From Burkholderia cenocepacia (GTDB taxonomy: Bacteria; Pseudomonadota; Gammaproteobacteria; Burkholderiales; Burkholderiaceae): a DNA stretch of 64,000 nt. The stretch's first letter is position 1, and every line of letters begins with the position of its first letter. This document shows, in pieces, positions 25,866 through 35,466 of the stretch. The notes beneath the pieces were generated by a model. The model was given only the letters and a program-made list of their open reading frames with translations. It had not been told where the DNA came from and did not search any database. The position numbers and the translations under genes are program-made. The stretch covers positions 124,001-188,000 of the forward strand of contig NZ_UAQZ01000001.1 in the NCBI RefSeq assembly GCF_900446215.1, in the 5' to 3' direction.

Positions 25866-27431
25866 ATGGATCGATCGATGACCCTGAAAACGAAAGCCGC
25901 GCGCGCGCTCGCGCTGGCGAGCATCGCCGCCCCGCTCGCGGGCTGCGCATGGTTCGCGCCGAGCGGCGAGCCGCCCGCGATGCCGGCGCCCGCGCACTAC
26001 GGCGCCGCGCCGCAAGTCCAGCAGACCGTGTCCGCGCACGGCGTCGCGCAGCAGTTCGAGGTCGGCGCGCAGCCGGTGCCGGACTGGTGGAAACAGTACC
26101 GTTCCGACGCGCTGAACGCGCTCGTCGACGAAGGGCTGCGCAACAGCCCGACGCTGAGCGCGGCGTCGCATTCGCTGGATGCCGCGCGCGAACAGTTGCG
26201 CGGGCAGATCGGCAGCTCGATGCTGCCGTCGATCGACGCGGGCGGCCAGGCCACGCGCCAGCGCGCGCTCGGCGTGCCGATTCCCGCGCTCGGCGCGCCG
26301 ACGCTGCTGTACGACACGTTCGTCGGGCAATTGCAGGCGAGCTATACGGTCGACCTGTTCGGCGTGTCGCGCTTCGCGAACCGCGCGCTCGCGAAACGCG
26401 TCGACGTCAGCGCGTTCCAGCTCGAATCCGCGCGGCGCGCGCTGGCCGCGAACATCGTCACCGCGTCGATCACCGTGTCGGTGCTCAATGCGCAGATCGA
26501 CACGACCAAGCGGCTCGTCGCGCTCGCGAACGACCAGGCGCACGACGCCGAGCGCCGCCACGCGCTCGGTTCGGCCTCGCGCGGCGACGCGCTGAACGCC
26601 CGGCAAAGCGCCGACACGTTCGCGGCGAGCCTGCCCGCGCTGCGCCAGCAGCGCGACTCGGCCCGCCATGCGCTCGCGGTGCTGGTCGGCCGCACGCCCG
26701 ACCGGCCGCCGGCCGATCTCGCGCTCACCGATCTGCACCTGCCCGAGCAGGTGCCCGTCGTCGTGCCGTCGGACCTGCTGCGAAGCCGCCCGGACATCCA
26801 GGCCGCCGACGCGGGGCTGAAGGCCGCCGCCGCCGAAGTGGGCCTCGCGACCGCGCAGATGTTTCCGCAACTGTCGCTGTCGGCGGCGATGGGCAAAGGC
26901 GGCTTCAGCTGGCCGACGATGCTGTCGGGCGCCGGCGCGATCTGGAACGTCGGCGCGTCGCTGAGCCAGCCGATCTTTCACGGCGGCGCGCTGCTCGCCC
27001 AGCGCCGCGCGGCGAAGGCGACCTACGAGGCCGCGGTCGACCAGTACAAGCAGGCGGTGCTCGGCGCGTTCCAGAACGTCGCCGATTCGCTCGCGGCGCT
27101 CGAGCACGACGCGGAGGCGCTCGATGCGTCGTCGCGCGCCGCGCTGTCCGCGCGGGGCGCGTACGACGACGCGGCGGCTCGCGTGCGGCTCGGCGCGCTG
27201 CCGCCGTCGGCCGCGCGCGCGAGCGAGTTGCAGTACCGCAATGCGCGGCTCGACGAGATTCGGGCGACCGGCGCCCGGTTCGCGGATACCGCGCGGCTGT
27301 ACCAGGCGATGGGCACGCCGCCGGCCGACACCGGCGACAAGTCCGCTGAAACCGGCCACGCGGCCGGCGACGGCACGGCCGACACGCAGGCACGCGCCGC
27401 CACGCCCGCAGCCGCCCCTTCGGCGCAATAA
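25866..27431 (+). CDS. RND efflux outer-membrane factor (NodT/OprM-type lipoprotein)
   Basis: A 521-residue TolC-like outer-membrane channel lipoprotein. The signal peptide with lipobox LAGC (Cys27) is followed by two OEP repeats (about 95-280 and 310-495). YTVDLFGVSRFANRALAK is the family equatorial motif, and the second repeat contains RPDIQAADAGLKAAAAEVGLA. The C-terminal 40 residues are a low-complexity Ala/Thr/Gly extension. The start at 25866 has GGGAG seven bases upstream and lies two bases after the RND stop. It completes a self-sufficient tripartite pump. A strong hairpin follows at 27442-27484. Confidence 0.92.
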   Translation: MDRSMTLKTKAARALALASIAAPLAGCAWFAPSGEPPAMPAPAHYGAAPQVQQTVSAHGVAQQFEVGAQPVPDWWKQYRSDALNALVDEGLRNSPTLSAASHSLDAAREQLRGQIGSSMLPSIDAGGQATRQRALGVPIPALGAPTLLYDTFVGQLQASYTVDLFGVSRFANRALAKRVDVSAFQLESARRALAANIVTASITVSVLNAQIDTTKRLVALANDQAHDAERRHALGSASRGDALNARQSADTFAASLPALRQQRDSARHALAVLVGRTPDRPPADLALTDLHLPEQVPVVVPSDLLRSRPDIQAADAGLKAAAAEVGLATAQMFPQLSLSAAMGKGGFSWPTMLSGAGAIWNVGASLSQPIFHGGALLAQRRAAKATYEAAVDQYKQAVLGAFQNVADSLAALEHDAEALDASSRAALSARGAYDDAAARVRLGALPPSAARASELQYRNARLDEIRATGARFADTARLYQAMGTPPADTGDKSAETGHAAGDGTADTQARAATPAAAPSAQ

Positions 27432-27441
27432 CCGGCCCCTT

Positions 27442-27484
27442 CGATCGGACGCGCGTACGGATTCCCGACACGCGCGTCCGATCG
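27442..27484 (+). terminator. Strong hairpin after the RND operon
   Basis: A 15-bp perfect stem (27442-27456 pairs with 27470-27484) with a 13-nt loop, 11 bases after the outer-membrane-factor stop. It is followed by a T/C-rich stretch rather than a clean T-run. It insulates the pump operon from the MerR gene. Confidence 0.75.
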
Positions 27485-27496
27485 CCGATCTTCCGC

Positions 27497-27527
27497 TTGA
27501 CCCTCACGTAGCGTAACGTTCGAGACT
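27497..27527 (+). promoter_or_regulatory. MerR-type promoter with 19-bp spacer
   Basis: TTGACC (27497-27502) and a GAGACT -10-like hexamer (27522-27527) are 19 bp apart, with the dyad-like ACGTAGCGTAACGT in the spacer. An overlong spacer is the hallmark of promoters twisted open by MerR proteins, implying autoregulation of the gene at 27556. Confidence 0.6.
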
Positions 27528-27555
27528 CCAGTGTGCGCACCGAACGGAGGAACGA

Positions 27556-28584
27556 ATGCGGCTGAAAGTGGGAGAACTGGCGAAACGCAGCGGGCTGACC
27601 GTCCGCACGCTTCATCACTATCACGCAATCGGCCTGCTGACGCCTTCGGCGCGCGCCGACAACGGCTACCGGCTGTACGACCGCGACGACATCGCCCGGC
27701 TCCACCAGATCCAGGCCCTGCGTCGCTTCGGACTGTCGCTCGCCGAAATCGGCGACTACCTGAACCGGCCCGGCACCCCGCTCGTCGATGTCGTCGCGAA
27801 GCAGATCGCGTCGCTCGACCGCCAGCTCGCGCAAACCGCGCAGCTGCGCGAACGGCTCGTGAGCCTGCATGCGCAGCTCACGGCGGGCACCGAGCCGGAA
27901 CTGGCCGATTGGCTCACCACACTGGAGTTGATGACCGTGTACGACAAATATTTTTCCGAGGAAGAACTCGCGCGCCTGCCGATGTACCAGAAGAGCCAGG
28001 CGGGCGACGCGGAATGGATCGCGCTCGTTGCCGACGTGCGTGCGCTGCACGAGGCGGGCGTGCCCGCCGAGGACGAGCGCGTCCGTGCGCTCGCCGCGCG
28101 CTGGATGGCGCTGCTGGTGCGCGACACGAACAACGATCCGCGCTTGCTCGCGAAGCTGAACCTGATGCACGAGCACGAACCGTCGATGCAGTCGAAGATC
28201 GGCATTTCGACCGCGTTGCGCGACTATGTGCTGCGGGCTTCGTCGGAAACGAAGATGCGGCTCTTCGAGAAATACCTCACGCCGGACGAGATCCGCTTCA
28301 TGCGCGCGCACTACGCCGAACGCGCGATGGAATGGCCGCAGCTGATGGCCGACGTGCGCGACGCGATCGATGCGGGCACGCGGCCCGATTCGCCGCACGG
28401 CCGCGCGCTTGCGCAGCGCTGGCTCGAGCTGTTCTGCAGCTACGCGGGCCACGATCCGGCCACGCATGCGAAATTCCGCCACGCGCTGATGAACGAGCCG
28501 GCGCTGACGAAGGATTCGTGGACCGACGACACGCTGCTCGGTTTCGTGCGCGAAGCGATGGCGCAGCTGGCGCCGGCGCGCTGA
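27556..28584 (+). CDS. MerR-family regulator with TipAS effector domain
   Basis: A 342-residue protein. N-terminal MerR HTH (KVGELAKRSGLTVRTLHHYH, residues 4-23, then the wing NGYRLYDRDDIARLHQIQAL) is followed by a dimerisation coiled coil (about 75-110) and an antibiotic-binding TipAS-like domain beginning MTVYDKYFSEEELARLPMYQ and apparently duplicated, since the C-terminus is longer than TipA (family about 250 residues). TipAS domains sense thiopeptide-like or hydrophobic drugs. GGAGG lies five bases before ATG. Location just after an RND pump suggests a role in drug response, but its own terminator separates them. Confidence 0.88.
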   Translation: MRLKVGELAKRSGLTVRTLHHYHAIGLLTPSARADNGYRLYDRDDIARLHQIQALRRFGLSLAEIGDYLNRPGTPLVDVVAKQIASLDRQLAQTAQLRERLVSLHAQLTAGTEPELADWLTTLELMTVYDKYFSEEELARLPMYQKSQAGDAEWIALVADVRALHEAGVPAEDERVRALAARWMALLVRDTNNDPRLLAKLNLMHEHEPSMQSKIGISTALRDYVLRASSETKMRLFEKYLTPDEIRFMRAHYAERAMEWPQLMADVRDAIDAGTRPDSPHGRALAQRWLELFCSYAGHDPATHAKFRHALMNEPALTKDSWTDDTLLGFVREAMAQLAPAR

Positions 28585-28632
28585 TCGCATGATTCGCATG
28601 GGCGGCACATGGATTCCCGTATGCCGCCCGTT

Positions 28633-29331
28633 TCACCATTGGCAGCCGGTATCGCGAACCGCGTCCAGCGCGAGCATCGGCAACGCGAGCAGGCCTGCAC
28701 CCGCGTACGCATGCCGGCAATCGGCACGACGCGCGCCCGATATCCCGTCGGCCAGCTGTGCATCGACGGTGCGACGACGCGGCGCCGCGCCGCCCGACGA
28801 TGCGCCCAACGCGCCGACCGCCGCCTGCGCCGGACTGCGCGCCGCGCGTTGCCGTGCACCGATCGCGTCCAGATCGCGACGCCAGTCGAGATCGGCGCTT
28901 GCAGCGGGGGCCGGACGGCCATCGTGTGCGGCCGCGCTTGGGCCGGCGCGGGTTTCGCTTGGCCTGCGCGACGTACCCGGCGCATCCGGAAACGAACGCG
29001 CCGCCCTACGCGCATCCGCCACCGCCGCGGAACGTTTCGCCGATTGTCCGGTGCCGCGCCTGCCCGGGCTCGGGCCGGCCCGCCCGGTCTCGCGTGCGAT
29101 CACCTCGGGCGCCGGTCGCGCGGGAATCCACTCGACACGCAGCGCGATCCGCGGCTTCTCGCCGGTGTTCGGGCCGGCCGGCCGCGGCGCCCATTGCAGC
29201 ACGAACCATCCGGCCACGTGGATCGATACGGACACCGCGACGGCCAGCGCAACCACGCGCGACCGACGGCGCCCGCCCGCATCGACACGCCGCGTGCGCG
29301 CTGCGTCAGTCGGGCTCGCCGCCGCCGTCAT
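28633..29331 (-). CDS. Uncharacterised single-pass membrane protein
   Basis: A 232-residue protein whose function I do not recognise. A positively charged N-terminus precedes one membrane helix (VVALAVAVSVSIHVAGWFVL, residues about 25-45). The middle is Arg/Ala/Pro-rich, disordered low-complexity sequence. The C-terminus is better ordered, RADCRHAYAGAGLLALPMLA then LDAVRDTGCQW, with two cysteines that could pair in the periplasm. The TonB-like N-terminus lacks a TonB C-terminal domain. It overlaps the XRE gene upstream by 26 bp, so it is probably the third gene of the DUF2975-XRE transcript. It has shadow frames on the other strand but is the better coding frame. Confidence 0.55.
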   Translation of the reverse strand: MTAAASPTDAARTRRVDAGGRRRSRVVALAVAVSVSIHVAGWFVLQWAPRPAGPNTGEKPRIALRVEWIPARPAPEVIARETGRAGPSPGRRGTGQSAKRSAAVADARRAARSFPDAPGTSRRPSETRAGPSAAAHDGRPAPAASADLDWRRDLDAIGARQRAARSPAQAAVGALGASSGGAAPRRRTVDAQLADGISGARRADCRHAYAGAGLLALPMLALDAVRDTGCQW

Positions 29332-29530
29332 CGCTGAACGCGAGCAGGTCGCCCGGCTGGCAGTCGAGATAACGGCAGATCGCCTCGAGCGTCGCGAAGC
29401 GGATGCCCTTGACCTTCCCCTGCTTGAGCAGCGACAGATTCTGTTCGGTGATGCCGACGGCTGCCGCCAGATCCTTCGAGCGGACCTTGCGCGTCGCGAG
29501 CATCACGTCGAGCTTGACTACGATCGTCAT
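29306..29530 (-). CDS. Small XRE-family (YozG-like) transcriptional regulator
   Basis: A 74-residue helix-turn-helix protein: SKDLAAAVGITEQNLSLLKQ (residues 18-37) is the HTH, and CQPGDLLAF near the end is the typical Cro/CI-like finish. This compact type (B. subtilis YozG) is usually paired with a DUF2975 membrane protein, as here (29539-30099, eight bp upstream). It probably represses its own operon through the AT-rich inverted repeat at 30146-30166. Its 3' end overlaps the next minus-strand gene. Confidence 0.88.
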   Translation of the reverse strand: MTIVVKLDVMLATRKVRSKDLAAAVGITEQNLSLLKQGKVKGIRFATLEAICRYLDCQPGDLLAFSDDGGGEPD

Positions 29531-29538
29531 CGCGCGCC

Positions 29539-30099
29539 TCAGACGAATTGCCGATGCTCGGCGTCGAGCTCGCTCGCCTGCCGGAGAATGTGCGCGATGA
29601 CCGCAATGCACGCGGCGGTGAACAACGCGACCACGTACGGCAGGGTGAAACCGACGCTGACCACCCGATGGCCGACCGGTTCGCGCAGCGTCGCCCACAC
29701 GCTCAGCAGCGGCTCGCACAGCAGGCTCAGCACCACCCACAGGCCGATCGCCCGCCCCGTCTTGCCGAGGTGACCAGCCGCCTGTGCGGAGAAATAGTCG
29801 CGCCGCGCATAGGTGCGGAACAGCGCGCGCAGATGCCGCAGGCCGTTTGCAAGCGCGACGAGCGGCACGCTCGACAGCACGATGCCGACCGCCTTCTGCC
29901 ACCACGGGAACGCGGCGACATCCACATGCAGGTTGGAGAGCACCGAATCCGTGAGGCCGAAGACGAAGCCGGGCCCCGAGGCCGCGCTCAGCGACGGAAA
30001 CAGCCAGCACGCGGCGTTGAGCACCAGCATGCAGAAGATGAATCCCAGCGTGACGGTGGCCATCCGCTGGCTAATACGGGCGATGCGATCGGAATGCAT
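29539..30099 (-). CDS. DUF2975-family membrane protein
   Basis: A 186-residue integral membrane protein with about four helices: residues 15-40 (TVTLGFIFCMLVLNAACWLF), 68-90, 116-140 (GLWVVLSLLCEPLLSVWATL) and 150-172. The pattern and the adjoining YozG-like XRE gene mark it as DUF2975, a family of unknown function often sitting with these regulators. The start at 30099 lies about 45 bp from the dyad at 30146-30166, the likely operator/promoter. No catalytic motif is visible; possibly a sensor or partner of the regulator. Confidence 0.85.
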   Translation of the reverse strand: MHSDRIARISQRMATVTLGFIFCMLVLNAACWLFPSLSAASGPGFVFGLTDSVLSNLHVDVAAFPWWQKAVGIVLSSVPLVALANGLRHLRALFRTYARRDYFSAQAAGHLGKTGRAIGLWVVLSLLCEPLLSVWATLREPVGHRVVSVGFTLPYVVALFTAACIAVIAHILRQASELDAEHRQFV

Positions 30100-30145
30100 G
30101 ACGTGTCCTCGACGACGAATGAACGAGCGTCGATTGTACGTCGAT

Positions 30146-30166
30146 AATTATCGTAAAACGATAATT
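30146..30166. promoter_or_regulatory. AT-rich operator candidate for the XRE/DUF2975 operon
   Basis: AATTATCG and CGATAATT are perfect 8-bp arms around a 5-bp spacer. A second overlapping palindrome, CGATAATTATCG, lies at 30142-30153. It stands about 47 bp upstream of the DUF2975 start, suiting autorepression by the small XRE regulator. Confidence 0.65.
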
Positions 30167-30329
30167 AATTGTTGTTCCGTTGTGATTTTTTATCGCGAAG
30201 CGTGTTTGACTCGTACCGCCCCGCCCGTATCGCGCGCAACGGACCGAGCGTCGGCCCGGTCGTAGCGCACCGTCCAGTCGGGGTGGGGCAAGGCCGCGTG
30301 CCGCTGCCCGCCGCGCGCGACCTGCCCGT

Positions 30330-31712
<1,383 letters not shown>

Positions 31713-31747
31713 GCGGAAGCTCGCTCGGCGAAGGGATGCCCGGACGG

Positions 31748-31809
31748 ACTGCCAGGCTGACCGCCAATTCTGCCACGACACTGCCAGTTATGGCAGTCCT
31801 GGTCTGCCA
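31748..31809. promoter_or_regulatory. TGCCA repeats and dyad, candidate FisR activator sites
   Basis: ACTGCCA and TGGCAGT form a perfect 7-bp inverted repeat with GTTA between (31780-31797). Further CTGCCA half-sites occur at 31749, 31770 and 31804. They lie about 100-150 bp upstream of the sigma-54-like promoter, the normal enhancer position. Confidence 0.65.
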
Positions 31810-31904
31810 CCAGATGCCGCCGTTTCGTCCACCGGGCCGCCACCGCGCCGAAAAACCGAGCCGAATCAAGTCCCTGCCACATCGGCCGGCGCCGCGCGGC
31901 CGGC

Positions 31905-31919
31905 TGGCACGCTTCTTGA
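31905..31919 (+). promoter_or_regulatory. Sigma-54-type promoter for pdo-sqr
   Basis: TGGCACGCTTCTTGA matches the -24 element (TGGCACG) perfectly and the -12 element as TTGA instead of TTGC. It lies about 46 bp before the pdo start and downstream of the TGCCA enhancer-like repeats; the divergent fisR gene supplies the activator. Confidence 0.7.
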
Positions 31920-31965
31920 GGTAAAGATCGCGATTGCAGATGCAGAACCCGATCGAGGACACCCC

Positions 31966-32850
31966 GTGAGCAACGCCCCCGCCCTGTCGGTCGAAGGCTT
32001 TTTCGACCCGGCCACCCACACCGTCAGCTATCTCCTGCTCGATACGGCGAGCCGCGCGTGCGCGCTGATCGACAGCGTGCTCGACTACGATCCGAAATCC
32101 GGCCGCACGCGCACCGCCAACGCCGACCGGCTGATCGCGCGCGTCGCCGAACTCGGCGCGACCGTGCACTGGCTGCTGGAGACGCACGTGCATGCCGACC
32201 ATCTGTCGGCCGCGCCGTACCTGAAAGCACAGGTCGGCGGCCAGATCGCGATCGGTTCGCACGTGCGCCGCGTGCAGCACGTGTTCGGCACGCTGTTCAA
32301 CGCGGGGCCGGGCTTCGCGCAAGACGGTCGCCAGTTCGACCGGCTCGTCGACGACGGCGACACGCTCGCGCTCGGCGCCCTGACGATCCGCGCGCTGCAC
32401 ACGCCGGGCCACACGCCCGCCTGCATGACCTACTGCGTCGACGACGCGACGCAGCGCGCGGCGTTCGTCGGCGACACGCTGTTCATGCCCGACTACGGCA
32501 CCGCGCGCTGCGACTTCCCCGGCGGCGACGCGCGCACGCTGTACCGCTCGATCGCACGCGTGCTCGCGCTGCCGCCCGACACGCGCCTGTATCTGTGCCA
32601 CGACTACCAGCCGGGCGGGCGCGACGTGCAGTTCGTGACGACCGTCGCCGAGCAGCGCCGCGCGAACGTGCACGTGAAGGACGGCGTGAGCGAGGACGAT
32701 TTCGTCGCGATGCGCACCGCGCGCGACGCGACGCTCGACATGCCCGTGCTGATGCTGCCGTCGGTGCAGGTCAACATGCGCGCCGGCCACCTGCCCGAGC
32801 CCGAGAACAACGGCGTGCGCTATCTGAAGATTCCGCTCGACGCGATCTGA
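31966..32850 (+). CDS. pdo: Persulfide dioxygenase (ETHE1/Blh-type metallo-beta-lactamase-fold protein)
   Basis: A 294-residue MBL-fold protein with THVHADH (73-79), the HxHxDH metal signature, and further ligands in HTPGHTPA and the D of FVGDTLFMPDYG. The latter with CDFPGGDARTLY is characteristic of persulfide dioxygenase (ETHE1/PDO, historically Blh), which oxidises glutathione persulfide to sulfite using mononuclear iron. It follows a sigma-54-like promoter and precedes an SQR gene, the standard sulfide-oxidation pair. The GTG at 31966 has AGGA seven bases upstream; longer frames run through the promoter. SQR makes the persulfide, this enzyme consumes it. Confidence 0.92.
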   Translation: MSNAPALSVEGFFDPATHTVSYLLLDTASRACALIDSVLDYDPKSGRTRTANADRLIARVAELGATVHWLLETHVHADHLSAAPYLKAQVGGQIAIGSHVRRVQHVFGTLFNAGPGFAQDGRQFDRLVDDGDTLALGALTIRALHTPGHTPACMTYCVDDATQRAAFVGDTLFMPDYGTARCDFPGGDARTLYRSIARVLALPPDTRLYLCHDYQPGGRDVQFVTTVAEQRRANVHVKDGVSEDDFVAMRTARDATLDMPVLMLPSVQVNMRAGHLPEPENNGVRYLKIPLDAI

Positions 32851-32878
32851 GCGCCCGCACCCCACCGAGAACTCCGAC

Positions 32879-34549
32879 ATGACCAACATCCGCAAGCTGA
32901 CCGACGCGCTGTCGGTCTCGCCGCAGATCGCGGCGGCCGACCTGCCCGCGCTTCACGCGGTGGGCATCCGCGCGATCATCTGCAACCGGCCCGACGGCGA
33001 AGGCGCCGACCAGCCGACCGTCACCGAGATCCGCGCGGCCGCCGCGCCGCTCGGCATCGACGTGCATTACCTGCCCGTCGATACCGGCAAGGTGACCGAC
33101 GACCAGGCCGCGCAATTCGGCGCGCTGGTCGCGTCGCTCGACGGGCCCGTGCTCGCGTACTGCCGCAGCGGCACGCGCTCGGCCACGCTGTGGGCGCTGT
33201 CGCAGGCGGGGCTGCGCCCACTGGACGACCTCGTCGCCACCGCCGGCGCGGCCGGCTACGACCTGAGCGCCCTTGCATCGCGTATCGCGCAGGACAGCCG
33301 CCAGAGCACGCCCGCCGTGGACGCACGGCACGACATCGTGATCGTCGGCGCGGGTGCCGCCGGCATCGCGGTCGCGTCGAGCCTGCTCGCGCGCGACGCG
33401 TCGCTCGACATCGCGGTGATCGATCCCGCCGACGTCCACTATTACCAGCCCGGCTGGACGATGGTCGGCGCGGGCGTGTTCCAGCCCGGGACCACCGCGC
33501 GGCCGATGACCGATGTGCTGCCGCGCGGCGTGCAGCGCATCCGCGCCGCGGTCGCGGGCTTCGAGCCCGACGCGCACGCGGTCGTGCTCGACGGCTGCCG
33601 GCGCATCGGCTATCGCAAGCTCGTCGTGTGCCCGGGGCTCAAGCTCGACTGGCACGCGATCGACGGCCTCGCCGACACGCTCGGCCGCAACGGCGTCACG
33701 TCGAACTACCGCTACGATCTCGCGCCGTACACGTGGGAACTCGTGCGCGCGTTCCGCGGCGGCAATGCGCTGTTCACGCAGCCGCCGATGCCGATCAAGT
33801 GCGCGGGCGCGCCGCAAAAGGCGATGTACCTGTCGTGCGATCACTGGCGGCGCACGGGGCGCCTCGACGCCGCGAACGTCGAATTCCTGAATGCGGGTGG
33901 CGCGCTGTTCGGCGTCGCCGACTACGTACCCGCGCTGATGGAGTACGTGAAAAGCTACGACATCGCGCTGTCGTTCGGCCACAACCTCGTCGCGATCGAC
34001 GGGCCCGCGCGCCGCGCGACGTTCTCGCGCGCGCTGCCGGACGGCGGCAAGGAAACCGTCGAGCGGTCGTTCGACATGATCCACGTGGTGCCGCCGCAGA
34101 AGGCGCCCGACTTCGTGCGCGCGAGCCCGCTCGCCGACGCGGCCGGCTGGATCGACGTCGATCCGGCGACGCTGCGGCACAAGCAGTTTGCCGACATCTA
34201 TGCGCTCGGCGACGTCACCAACACGACCAATGCGAAAACCGCCGCGGCCGCCCGCAAGCAGGCGCCCGTCGTCGCGCACAATCTGCTCGCGTCGCTCGGC
34301 CGCGCGCATGGCGACGCCGCCTACGACGGCTACGGCTCGTGCCCGCTCACCGTCGAGCGCGGCAAGATCGTGCTCGCCGAATTCCTGTACGGCGGCAAGG
34401 TCGCGCCGACCTTCCCCGCCTGGCTGATCGACGGCAAGCGCCCGTCGCGGCTCGCGTGGCTGCTCAAGGAGCGCGTGCTGCCGCCGCTCTACTGGAAGGC
34501 GATGCTCAAGGGCCGCGAATGGCTCGCGAAGCCCGCGATCGCAGGTTGA
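32879..34549 (+). CDS. sqr: DUF442 phosphatase-like domain fused to type II sulfide:quinone oxidoreductase
   Basis: A 556-residue two-domain protein. Residues 1-110 are a DUF442 (Blh-type) dual-specificity-phosphatase-like domain with the YCRSGTRS loop (Cys95). From about 150 comes a flavoprotein (DIVIVGAGAAGIAVAS, FAD site), type II SQR like human SQOR, with the KCAGAPQK redox Cys (C308), YALGDVTNTTNAKTAAA near 441-457 and a YGSCPLT block. SQR oxidises sulfide to sulfane sulfur and reduces quinone. The second SQOR cysteine (in GDCTN) is Val446 here, so another Cys may substitute. It is co-transcribed after pdo (28-bp gap); TauE follows. A rhodanese-like role for DUF442 is inference. Confidence 0.9.
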   Translation: MTNIRKLTDALSVSPQIAAADLPALHAVGIRAIICNRPDGEGADQPTVTEIRAAAAPLGIDVHYLPVDTGKVTDDQAAQFGALVASLDGPVLAYCRSGTRSATLWALSQAGLRPLDDLVATAGAAGYDLSALASRIAQDSRQSTPAVDARHDIVIVGAGAAGIAVASSLLARDASLDIAVIDPADVHYYQPGWTMVGAGVFQPGTTARPMTDVLPRGVQRIRAAVAGFEPDAHAVVLDGCRRIGYRKLVVCPGLKLDWHAIDGLADTLGRNGVTSNYRYDLAPYTWELVRAFRGGNALFTQPPMPIKCAGAPQKAMYLSCDHWRRTGRLDAANVEFLNAGGALFGVADYVPALMEYVKSYDIALSFGHNLVAIDGPARRATFSRALPDGGKETVERSFDMIHVVPPQKAPDFVRASPLADAAGWIDVDPATLRHKQFADIYALGDVTNTTNAKTAAAARKQAPVVAHNLLASLGRAHGDAAYDGYGSCPLTVERGKIVLAEFLYGGKVAPTFPAWLIDGKRPSRLAWLLKERVLPPLYWKAMLKGREWLAKPAIAG

Positions 34550-34567
34550 CCGGAGCGCGATGACGTC

Positions 34568-35374
34568 ATGCTGATTTCCCTCGTACTCGGCGGCTTCGTG
34601 GGCGCCGTGCTCGGCCTGACCGGCGCCGGCGGCGGCATTCTCGCGGTGCCCGCGCTCGTCGTCGGGATGAGCTGGCCGATGCAGCAGGCCACGCCCGTCG
34701 CGCTCGTCGCGGTGGCCGGCAGCGCCGCGCTCGGCGCGCTCGAAGGCTTTCGCCGCGGGCTCGTGCGCTACCGCGCGGCGCTGCTGATGGCCGTGGCCGG
34801 CGTGCCGCTGACCACCCTCGGCGTGCGGCTCGCGCACGTGCTGCCGCAGCGCCTGCTGCTCACGCTGTTCGCGCTGACGATGCTGGTCGTCGCCGGCCGC
34901 CTGCTGCGACAGGCGCTGCGGCGGGTCGCGGCGGATGCCGACGCGTCACCGCTGTGCGTCGGCCGCATCAACCCCGACACCGGCCGGCTCGTGTGGTCGT
35001 GGCCCGTGGGCATCGCGCTGGCATCGACCGGCGCGGTCACCGGCCTGATGACGGGGTTGCTCGGCGTCGGCGGCGGCTTCGTGATCGTGCCGATGCTGCG
35101 CAAGTTCACGAACGTGTCGATGCACGGGGTGGTCGCGACGTCGCTGATGGTGATCGCGCTGGTCGGCACGGGCGGCGTGCTCGCGACGCTCGTGTCCGGC
35201 ACGCGCGCGCCGCTCGACGTAACGCTGTGGTTCACCGTCGCGACCGCGCTCGGCATGGCCGCCGGCCGCGGCGCGTCGCGCCACCTCGCCGCGCGGCACG
35301 TGCAGGCCGGCTTCGCGGCCGTGCTCGTGTGCGTCGCGCTCGGGCTGCTGGCCAAGGCTGCGTTCGGCGGATAA
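34568..35374 (+). CDS. TauE/SafE-family sulfite/anion exporter
   Basis: A 268-residue membrane protein with about eight helices. The two TauE repeats start LISLVLGGFVGAVLGLTGAG (residues 2-21) and ASTGAVTGLMTGLLGVGGGF (about 158-177), each with the Gly-rich G-x-x-G-x-x-G-G-G signature. It is third after pdo and sqr (18-bp gap), so it most likely exports sulfite made by the dioxygenase. Family members move sulfite, sulfoacetate or other anions; substrate is inferred from context. A classical terminator follows at 35408-35444. Confidence 0.88.
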   Translation: MLISLVLGGFVGAVLGLTGAGGGILAVPALVVGMSWPMQQATPVALVAVAGSAALGALEGFRRGLVRYRAALLMAVAGVPLTTLGVRLAHVLPQRLLLTLFALTMLVVAGRLLRQALRRVAADADASPLCVGRINPDTGRLVWSWPVGIALASTGAVTGLMTGLLGVGGGFVIVPMLRKFTNVSMHGVVATSLMVIALVGTGGVLATLVSGTRAPLDVTLWFTVATALGMAAGRGASRHLAARHVQAGFAAVLVCVALGLLAKAAFGG

Positions 35375-35407
35375 ACCCAGGCGACGTCACGCGCCGCCAA
35401 AACGAAA

Positions 35408-35444
35408 CGCCCGGGCCGACTCGTCGTCGGCACCGGGCGTTTTT
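35408..35444 (+). terminator. Intrinsic terminator after the sulfide-oxidation operon
   Basis: CGCCCGG (35408-35414) pairs with CCGGGCG (35433-35439), with an inner GCCGAC/GTCGGC-like pairing, followed by a T5 run (35440-35444). It closes fisR-dependent pdo-sqr-tauE and lies before the convergent potI stop. Confidence 0.9.
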
Positions 35445-35466
35445 CATGACGGCCGCAATCGGCGCG

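Noticed and set aside
22369..25950. Very long antisense frame opposite the RND pump
   Set aside because: Composition (Arg/His/Asp-rich, no domains) and position opposite a clear RND gene mark it as an antisense shadow.
28633..29331. Calling this gene a TonB energy transducer
   Set aside because: It has a TonB-like anchor and basic/proline-rich middle but no C-terminal TonB domain; left as uncharacterised.
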